Assembly: GCA_000226015.1 (NCBI GenBank)
Contig: JH154641.1
Location: forward strand, 139,030-162,762
Reading direction: 5' to 3'
Source: Mnemiopsis leidyi
Lineage: Eukaryota; Ctenophora; Tentaculata; Lobata; Bolinopsidae
Length of the DNA: 23,733 nucleotides
The stretch's first letter is position 1. Each line of letters begins with the position of its first letter. Below are positions 10,640-17,421 of the stretch, one piece after another. A program made the translations under genes and the position numbers. The notes beneath the pieces are model-generated. The model ran no database searches and was not told the origin of the DNA. It saw only the letters and a list, made by a program, of their open reading frames with translations.

Positions 10640-11898
10640 TTAGGAGTCTCCCAGCATTATTGACATGAAGCGGTTTAGATCAACTGAAATAAAGTTATGA
10701 GTAGATTGTTATGAGTAAATTGTTATTACTTATTTGCATCAACTTAACTGAATGATAGGATAATTGCTTAAGAGTCGCATAAGAAACTGAGTATAACGTG
10801 GTTTTTGTTATTCTCCTCTTGACTCGAGTGATAGACTTAGGTCTTAGGATTTTAATAGCTATTAAAAAACCACGTCAAATTTGCATCAAAGTTGAGAACG
10901 CTGTGATAGATGGATTTTCAAGTTAACGCCATATATTCAATTCCTTCATGTATGTAGATTTGTAGCACCCATGTACATTGCACAGTGTGCATAATATTCA
11001 CACTTGTGCACTGCGCGCGGCACAATATTTTCAGCAGCTTATAGCCCGCATGGTCACACGAACTGCGGACGGGCTAACTTTGTATACAAAAGCACGATTT
11101 GGCTAGCGCGCGTTACGTTGAAAATTTCGTGGCGGCAACAGTCACACATTTTGATTGTTCCTGATATAATTTTAATAGGGAACAGTAAACAGTAACTGAA
11201 AACAAGAATCCCTACTTTCTCCAGACCCGCTGGTATCAAACTCGTCTATCATCGCTCTCAGCTCCTCATCTGTCATCTTCTCCCCCAGTTCCCGCGCTAC
11301 TCGCCGTAAGTTGCGTAGGTTTATAGTTCCCGTTCTGAATTGTACAAATTGTCGACTTGATTAGTTACAGACAAATGTAACTTAATTTTCACCACGGTAA
11401 AATACTAAGACAAAATGAGAGTATCATGTAACTTAGCCGTATATAACTGAGTTATTTGTAACTCAATTCAAGAGTCCAAATATGTATAGTATAGACAATG
11501 GAAAGTAACTTATTTGCATTGTAAACTCACATTTACTTATTTGTAAGTAAGAGTTGATATAGAGGAAAACCGATGTTCAATGTAATGTACTATATTTTCA
11601 TCTATTTTACATTGTCACTCACACCCCGGTAGCAAGTTGGCCTTACATGGCAGTACTGTACATAGTGGAAGCAACAGTTTGTAAAACATTTGGTTCTTGA
11701 GTTTAATGATTGGTCTGTTACTTCTTGCTTCCAACAACATATAAGGTACATCAAATCTAAATATCCGTCAGATACTGCTACTACTTCGACTTACAATTCT
11801 ATAAAAAAAGATTGCTTCTACTCACCCATCGTCGTCAAACAAGGAAAACGCTTTTTTAACTTCTTCTTCTGGACTCCTTTCTAACATCTTGTCTTTCA
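10640..11898 (-). CDS. CETN: centrin, C-terminal half (5' exons missing)
   Basis: Three exons join in frame: 11898-11826, 11334-11216 and 10683-10640 (stop TAA). They encode the second half of a centrin, with helix [15 protein letters not shown]3 loop [12 protein letters not shown], the linker [23 protein letters not shown]4, and an end FMSIMLGDS. The match to the centrin EF3-EF4 signature is strong. EF4 reads DTSGSGEIDLNR: its twelfth position is Arg where calcium loops need Glu, so this hand may not bind calcium. The donor after exon 11334-11216 is GTAGGG, unusual but required by the frame. The exon at 11898 begins in mid-codon, so one or more exons with EF1 and EF2 lie upstream. None was found before the assembly gap at 12358. 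Centrins act at centrioles, basal bodies and related contractile fibres. Confidence 0.8.
10796..10875. repeat. inverted repeat in centrin intron
   Basis: ACGTGGTTTTT (10796-10806) is matched by AAAAACCACGT (10865-10875), 11 bp each with about 58 bp between. The intervening sequence contains the palindrome TTAATAGCTATTAA. It could be a small hairpin or a decayed MITE. No target duplication is visible. Confidence 0.6.
10980..11009. repeat. short hairpin in centrin intron
   Basis: GCACAGTGTG and CACACTTGTGC form a stem with one bulge around a 9-nt AT-rich loop. The flanking 60 bp is unusually GC-rich for this window (GCGCGCGGCAC and nearby TAGCGCGCG), so it may be part of a foreign insertion. 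Confidence 0.5.
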
Positions 11899-11970
11899 CT
11901 GAAAAATAGGTTTAACTATTTTTTTACTTGCTCACTAGACCAAAAAAAACCCAAACCAATCCTGCAGTTA

Positions 11971-12044
11971 GATTATAATCTTATTTCAACATTTCTCACT
12001 AGCAGAGGATTATAATCTTATTTCAACATTTCTCACTAGCAGAG
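11971..12044. repeat. 37-bp perfect tandem duplication
   Basis: GATTATAATCTTATTTCAAC continuing to CACTAGCAGAG occurs twice with no mismatch, which suggests a recent duplication. It lies in the intron upstream of the first visible exon of the typical centrin. Confidence 0.9.
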
Positions 12045-12082
12045 AGCCAAGAATTTGCGGAACTTCTTAGGTTACTCCCATA

Positions 12083-12262
12083 ACAAACTAATAACTAACA
12101 GAGTAACGTAAAACAAACTAATAACTAACAGAGTAAAACAAAATAAACTGATAACTAACAGAGGAACATAAAACAAACTAATAACTAGCAGAGTAAAACA
12201 AAACAAACTAATAACTAGCAGAGTAAAACAAAACAAACTAATAACTAACAGAGTATCACAAG
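12083..12262. repeat. 30-bp minisatellite, six copies
   Basis: The unit ACAAACTAATAACTAACAGAG plus nine variable bases repeats six times. Because 30 is a multiple of three it creates an open frame on the minus strand (12072-12311) with a ten-residue repeat, which is an artefact. The array shares the CTAGCAGAG ending with the 37-bp duplication just to its left. Confidence 0.92.
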
Positions 12263-12299
12263 GCAATTTGACGGTTTGTCGATGGACATATACCGCACA

Positions 12300-12367
12300 G
12301 GTAACGCACACTTAAGGGACACATAACGCACGGGTACGGCACGGGTAACGGCACGGGNNNNNNNNNN
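12300..12367. other. GC-rich simple repeat running into an assembly gap
   Basis: GGTAACGCACA, ACGGGTACGGC and ACGGGTAACGGC variants repeat up to ten Ns at 12358-12367. The gap size is a placeholder. The sequence on the two sides may not be adjacent in the genome, and the missing centrin 5' exons could lie in it. Confidence 0.9.
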
Positions 12368-13120
12368 TCTACGTCCAATACAGCAGTTTGGGGAGACACT
12401 GGTAGATATCCGCTCGCGATAGAGCTACTATCACAGACTTTCAGTTACCTGCAAAGACTGGAAGGAATGGACCAACTGAACTTTGCAGCACTAGTGCGGC
12501 ATGCTTATGTTGAGCAGAGAGACTTGGAATTGACATGGTTTTCAAGGTTGAAATCCGTCAGAAACATCTGCATCAGCGCAGAACAGCCCCAGGCAGGAAC
12601 GAGCAGGGCTTTTTACTGTAGTCCCCAGGCCATCCGGGAGAGAAGCAGACATCTTTTCACAGCTCAATGGAACCTAGAGAGAGCGAGTAACAGAAAGTTA
12701 GGTTTCTACAACTCCATCAAAGCCTGCTTCGGACCGGAACCATATCTGTCATCAGATGTGCCCCAAAAACACACCAAAAGGCTCGCAGAATTTCGGATGA
12801 GCTCACACCAATACAACATTGAGACTGGAAGACATGGTGTCAGCAAACGAGGAGACATTCTTCATCGCATCTGTTACCAATGCTCAACTAACGACAAAAA
12901 CGTGTTGGCAAACCTCAGAGAACTGCCATTTTTCTGCCCAATCATCGAGGACGAATACCATGTCCTTCGAACATGTACTCTCTATGAAGATCTACGGCAC
13001 AAACTAAGTGACGATGCCAAGACCTGCATATTCAGTGACCTTAACAGAGCCTTCGAAGAAGAACACTTGATAAGAGAAATCGCCAAGTTCTTAACGAAGA
13101 TTCACGAACGACGCTTTTGA
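12368..13120 (+). CDS. C-terminal part of a LINE (non-LTR) retrotransposon ORF2
   Basis: The frame is open from the gap edge to TGA at 13118-13120, 250 residues, so it is truncated at its 5' end. The sequence has the layout seen after the reverse transcriptase domain of many invertebrate LINEs. It begins with a NTAVWGDTGRYPL block, then a basic region, then an RLAEFRMSSHQYNIETGR block, and a zinc-finger-like end CYQC with IEDEYHVLRTC and a following LYEDLR. The reverse transcriptase and endonuclease domains would lie in the gap or be missing. No stops or frameshifts are seen in the part present, so the copy may be young. The family within the LINEs cannot be named from this fragment. Confidence 0.75.
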   Translation, partial: STSNTAVWGDTGRYPLAIELLSQTFSYLQRLEGMDQLNFAALVRHAYVEQRDLELTWFSRLKSVRNICISAEQPQAGTSRAFYCSPQAIRERSRHLFTAQWNLERASNRKLGFYNSIKACFGPEPYLSSDVPQKHTKRLAEFRMSSHQYNIETGRHGVSKRGDILHRICYQCSTNDKNVLANLRELPFFCPIIEDEYHVLRTCTLYEDLRHKLSDDAKTCIFSDLNRAFEEEHLIREIAKFLTKIHERRF

Positions 13121-13511
13121 CTGTATGTCTGTGTGCACGTGTTTTCTGGTTATAGAACGCTTCAATTTTTTTTTTTTTTGCTGCTGTTTACTAGAACATT
13201 TGATGATGTTTGAATTTTATGTGCGGGCATTCTATATTTGACATATTTCCACTTGGCATTTTGAAATTGACTTTCTGAGCTCTTGTTTGATCTTTATATT
13301 TTTCACTTTTCTTGGGTCAGGACCCTGCCCTGATCTTTAGACGAGAACTCTTCTTTTTGCAAAGTTATCTATTTGATTTTCAGCATATTTTCCAATTTTG
13401 TCCTGAGCAGTTTTAACTTATTTTTTCATTTTGTTTCAAGTCTGACATTACATTCCTGTAGTAAGACTTCTAATTGTTTAATCCTGTTTAATCCTGTTTA
13501 ATCCTGTTTAA
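13121..13511 (+). mobile_element. LINE 3' UTR ending in a decamer repeat
   Basis: A T-rich non-coding stretch with a T15 run near 13167 follows the LINE stop. At 13481-13510 the decamer ATCCTGTTTA occurs three times in tandem, with a partial copy before it. Several LINE groups end in short tandem repeats instead of poly(A). The repeat ends five bases short of the receptor-like exon, so it plausibly marks the insertion junction. The alternative is an unrelated intronic microsatellite. Confidence 0.45.
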
Positions 13512-13515
13512 CTAC

Positions 13516-13890
13516 CCAAACGGTATTCATCAAGACGAATGCTAAAGAAAGAAGAAGAACCATAATGACAGCTCGTCTGTTTTGAGAATTGTCCTTTACT
13601 CCCCCGGGCTCCATAACTTCGACAATCGGAGAGTTCAGAGATTTTATTGTTATTGCACTGAACACAGCTACAATAACGACCATTGCTACAACAGAAAATG
13701 ATTCAGCCATCTGGATTTGGGCCATGATATACCAAGGATGTGATTTCTTTGTAATGATGAAAAACAAATCAAAGTCAGTCGTATGGTTAAAAGTTCCTAT
13801 GTCTTTCCTGATCATGTCGTCTGAAATATCTATTTCATATCCGAGGTAAAATAAAATCCATTTTCCAATCGCAATACACAAAAAAAAGGA
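13516..13890 (-). CDS. exon of a rhodopsin-like seven-transmembrane receptor
   Basis: A 125-codon open frame lies between a good acceptor (CTTCCTCAG, 13899-13891) and a donor (TTTGG|GTAGTT), both phase 0. It starts in a hydrophobic segment (SFFLCIAIGKWILFYLGY). A polar stretch with an N-glycosylation-type NHT follows, then a long hydrophobic segment (FSVVAMVVIVAVFSAI), a polar loop, and another segment (RRAVIMVLLLSLAFVLMNTVW). This spacing and the basic residues before the last segment resemble TM4, TM5 and TM6 of a rhodopsin-family receptor, with no classical CWxP motif. Other exons are not visible: the retrotransposon begins 72 bp upstream and the LINE tail lies just downstream. It may be an active gene with transposons in its introns or a stranded remnant. 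Confidence 0.5.
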
Positions 13891-13962
13891 CTGAGGAAGT
13901 AAAGAACGCTCGTTTTATAAATCTAGTTTTAATGACACACAATGGTTTCACCATAGCAACCA

Positions 13963-15481
13963 TGTAGAGGTACTTTATCTTTGAATTTTAAGGGGGAAAA
14001 ATTGAAACAAAGTTATGCGTGCTTGGTCAGAACTTAGTTAGAAAACTATTTTACAATCGGATAATATTTTAGTCTAGACAAAGTTTTAGGTCGTGTCAAG
14101 CTGGTTAAAGGAAGGTATGATCACGTGAGTTTCTAGTTAAAGGACATGTGATCAAGAGAGTTGTGAGTTTTAGGGATAGAGGAAGGTGATTGGTTGACTT
14201 GTGAGTTTTAATGACAGGTGAAATTTGGACTTTCCTGTTTTAGCTACATGTGGTGAAGGATTGGGGAAGTTAGCGTGAGGTTGGTGAAAGGAAGCTTAGA
14301 TTTTGCAAAAGGTGATAGGGAAAGATTTTATGCTTGTTAGGAGGTTTATACTTTCTAGGAAATAATTTAAGGCTCAGTCGAATAGCAAAAATCTAGTCTT
14401 AGAATTAAATTTAGTAAATATTAGAGAGAAAAAATTTTTTGCCTGTTAGGAGGTACATATTTTCTAGGAATAATTTAAGGCTCTGCAATCTTACATTAGA
14501 AAATTAGTGAAGGTTGCAACTCAGTGTACAGTCTTAAGGAAAATGTAAAAAAATTAAAGTAAAATCATAAAGGTTTGCAAAAGTGCAATCTTTAAAATAT
14601 TAATAGTTATGAAATTATTTAAGTTCGTACGTTAAGATCAGATCATGTCCCACGGAGGAAAGATTCCGTGTTTAAAATATTAAAACCTTAGAAAAATGTA
14701 CATACATAATCATTTGTATACTTCAGTTAGTCTTAAAAGTCTTACAAAATTACAAAACCTTAGAAAAATGTACACACATAGTCATTTGTGTACTTCAGTT
14801 AGTCTTAAAAGTCTTACAAAATTACAAAACCTTAGAAAAATGTACATACTTAGTCAAAAGTTTACTTCAGTTAGTCTTAAAAGTCTTACAAAATTAAGTT
14901 TAGTCCATCAGTTATATAAAAAAGCCTTTAATTAAATTACAAAATTTAGACTTAACAATTACATTTTAAGCGATTTGAGATTAGTTCATAATCACTTAGA
15001 TAGTTTTTGTTTATAACAACTATACGAAGCGAAGGTAGGAGATTAGGTTCGAGTCTTTTGTTCTTTTTTGGTGATTCCAGGTTGCGTCAGATTAGGGAGA
15101 TTAGGGGTGTGGAGAAGATGATTAGGTATTTGACGATTAGGTATTGAAAATTTAGGTGTTCGACGATTAGGTATCAGTCTCAGTAAACTATAGCGTTTTT
15201 GTAGAAAAGCCTGATATCTCTGCTTCGATCACCCGACGATTAGAATATTGAAGTCTTTAGCTGATGTTAGCAAACAGAGCGATAGATAAGAATATCTAGC
15301 AAATTCTGCCGATGATCAGTCGAAATTGGAAGGCTAGTTGGTACTCCAGAAAGTCAAGTAATGACAAAGACGAGAAGGTCTGTTGAACCAAGACCGTGAA
15401 TATTTGGCACGAGCTCTCTGATCAATAAGGGTGCCAACTCCTTAATCAGAAAACTACTAAACACGGCCAAGTTAAGAGACA
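13963..15481 (-). repeat. left (3') LTR
   Basis: This segment matches 22165-23331 along its length and begins TGTAG on the plus strand, so it ends CTACA on the element strand. The outer edge is taken as TGTCTC on the element strand, directly after the purine tract. It is about 350 bp longer than the right copy. It holds three 72-bp repeats (14690-14905) where the right copy has one, a second copy of a segment around TGTTAGGAGGT (about 14320-14376 and 14425-14486), and extra sequence near 15085-15220. A TATATAA (14913-14919) is a possible promoter element. Confidence 0.7.
14690..14905. repeat. 72-bp tandem repeat, three copies, in the left LTR
   Basis: The block beginning CCTTAGAAAAATGTACATAC recurs with a period of exactly 72 bp, with ATG positions at 14696, 14768 and 14840. 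The right LTR has a single copy at about 22776-22843. The repeat makes a spurious 79-codon plus-strand frame. Confidence 0.9.
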
Positions 15482-15493
15482 CTCCTCGCTTGC
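15482..15493 (-). other. candidate polypurine tract
   Basis: On the element strand GCAAGCGAGGAG directly precedes TGTCTC, the proposed start of the 3' LTR. A purine-rich tract at this place primes plus-strand DNA synthesis in LTR retroelements. It is short and interrupted by pyrimidines, so the call and the LTR edge it defines are tentative. Confidence 0.4.
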
Positions 15494-15666
15494 AGCGAGT
15501 TACTTAGAATATTTGACTCTCTGTCTAGGACGGAGATCATACTTATCAGTTGGCCGATCTATTTCAGGAGGCTCAGGGTCACTCGAATTACCACTGGTCA
15601 TGGGCGTGGTTTGGATAGTAGGTTGAGTATTGGTGCTAGTTCCGAACATTAATTGCAGAGTATCAT
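15494..15666 (-). other. non-coding stretch between integrase stop and polypurine tract
   Basis: About 170 bp with no ORF. It is repeated beside the right LTR (23344-23496), where a 34-bp deletion between two CAT triplets removes the end of this segment and the integrase stop codon. Confidence 0.6.
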
Positions 15667-17421
15667 CTAGACATCTAGATCATCAGGACGACTCGGATCT
15701 ATACAGGGTTCTGCTACTTTAGTTGTAGTACCTGCCGGAGCATGAAAGGTGGACCTTAGCGAGGAGGGGATCAGTTTGAGAGTATCAAAGTGGACAACAC
15801 AAAGCTTAGAGTTATGAATGTGTTGTACGAGGTAGGTCCACTGCGATAAAACCTTTTTAATTTGCCAGGGGCCGCTGTAGCAGTTCCTGAATTTACGGTA
15901 GTCCTTAACAGCAGGTGATAAAGGTTTCCAAACCAGCACCAAGTCTTTTTCTTTGTAGTTGGTGTGAAATCCCTTTTTCCTGTCGTATGTTTTCTTCTGT
16001 CCAGCTTGACTCTGATTTAGGTTACTTCGCACAAGTTTGTACACTTCATTTAGGTCATGGTAAGTGGCTAAGGCTAAGTGAGCTCCGGATTTGTAGGTTT
16101 CAGTGCTCGTGGTGCTAAACCATAAGTCAGAAGGGGTTCTCAATTCTCTACCAAATTGAAGTCTAGCTGGACTGAACCCGGTAGATGCGTGAACGGCTGT
16201 ATTTATGGCAAATGAGACATAAGGTAGTTTGTTAGGCCAAGAGCTATAGTTATCTTTGACTAATTTTTTCAAGATGATAGAAATGTCCTTATTGGCACGT
16301 TCGCAGTCTCCATTACCTCTAGCATGATAACTGGTGGTTCTAATCTTATTGACCTGGAATATGTTGTAGACTGACTGCATCAATTCTCCAGTCAGGTTAT
16401 TTGCACGATCACTCAGTATTTTTTCGGGGATGCCGAAGGTAAAGAACCAGTGGTCCATAAGTGCTTTAGCTATTTTTTGTGACGTTCCGTCGATAAGTGG
16501 GACAAGCTGCACATACTTAGTGAATCGATCTTTCATCGTTAGAATGTATTTAAATCGACAAGGGCCGTTGATCCGACCGATCAGATCCAAGCTCAAATAT
16601 TCATTCGGTCTATTAGCAGTGAAGAGTTTGAGTGGCGCACCTGGTTTTTTCTGATAGTGATAACCATGATTATTTAAGAAGCAAGTCTCACAGGTGTTGC
16701 AGAATAGCTTGACCTTCTTAGACATAGACGGGAAGTAGTATTTCTCCCGGATTCTGTGTAACGTTTTGACTGGACCAAAATGGCCGCTGTGGTCAGTATC
16801 ATGATGCGATCTAAGGATGTCAGGATGTAACTTTTCAGGCACACATAGGAGTTCTCTAAACTTTTTTGATTGTTTAAAGAAGAACTTATAGCAGACAGTA
16901 CCATTTTTGCTCAAACAAAGATGCTCAAAGAGATGGTAATAATGGTTTAGGTCATCACTGAACCCAGAGCGGTCTTCATCTCTATCTGGCTTCCTATTAT
17001 TTTTTAACCAGGACCGAATTTTATCGAAATCTTCATCTTTTAGTTGCGATTCAAGAACCAATTCACTGGAATAAGCCGACAGGGGTTGATCGAAGGTGCC
17101 ATTGTTCTCCGAAGACTTAGGCTCACTGAGGACGTCATGAGGAGTCCCGAGATTGACCCCAGAGTTACATTGTACATGAGGCATTTTATCCGGAATATTT
17201 TGTTGACTTGACAGTACCACTACTGGGGGTGAAAGAGATGCGACATCTAATGATGGAATAGAACTAGGTTCCGTAGATGCTTCATTTTGCACCGAGAGGT
17301 TGCAGCTTTGAGCAGCGGTGTTTGGGCTAATGACAGAGGAAGCATTCGACTCATCACGTGGTATGAACGCTGGTTCAGAATTATTATTTGTAGGTCTAGC
17401 CGTGCAATTGTGATCGATCAT
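15667..17421 (-). CDS. pol: integrase ORF of the Ty3/Gypsy element
   Basis: The ATG at 17421 overlaps the TGA of the preceding ORF (TGATG); a GTG one codon earlier is in the same frame. The first 125 or so residues are a Ser/Asn/Pro-rich linker. Counting from the GTG, the HHCC zinc domain follows (H208, H215, C245, C248; GHFGPVKT). The catalytic core has D280 (SLDLIG), D339 (LSDRANN) and E375 (NGDCERA), with exactly 35 residues between the last two. A GPY/F-type motif (SGPW, about 518) comes near the C-terminus, with no chromodomain. The enzyme joins element cDNA to chromosomal DNA in the nucleus. A stop lies in this frame only 21 nt upstream of the GTG, so it is not a simple continuation of pol. 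Residues around D339 (DRANNLTG) differ from the common DRGxxFT form. Confidence 0.92.
   Translation of the reverse strand: MIDHNCTARPTNNNSEPAFIPRDESNASSVISPNTAAQSCNLSVQNEASTEPSSIPSLDVASLSPPVVVLSSQQNIPDKMPHVQCNSGVNLGTPHDVLSEPKSSENNGTFDQPLSAYSSELVLESQLKDEDFDKIRSWLKNNRKPDRDEDRSGFSDDLNHYYHLFEHLCLSKNGTVCYKFFFKQSKKFRELLCVPEKLHPDILRSHHDTDHSGHFGPVKTLHRIREKYYFPSMSKKVKLFCNTCETCFLNNHGYHYQKKPGAPLKLFTANRPNEYLSLDLIGRINGPCRFKYILTMKDRFTKYVQLVPLIDGTSQKIAKALMDHWFFTFGIPEKILSDRANNLTGELMQSVYNIFQVNKIRTTSYHARGNGDCERANKDISIILKKLVKDNYSSWPNKLPYVSFAINTAVHASTGFSPARLQFGRELRTPSDLWFSTTSTETYKSGAHLALATYHDLNEVYKLVRSNLNQSQAGQKKTYDRKKGFHTNYKEKDLVLVWKPLSPAVKDYRKFRNCYSGPWQIKKVLSQWTYLVQHIHNSKLCVVHFDTLKLIPSSLRSTFHAPAGTTTKVAEPCIDPSRPDDLDV

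Noticed and set aside
12072..12311. 79-codon frame with a ten-residue repeat
   Set aside because: It is produced by the 30-bp tandem repeat; there is no independent support for coding.
14696..14935. 79-codon plus-strand frame in the LTR
   Set aside because: It is produced by the 72-bp LTR repeats, and the other LTR does not keep it.
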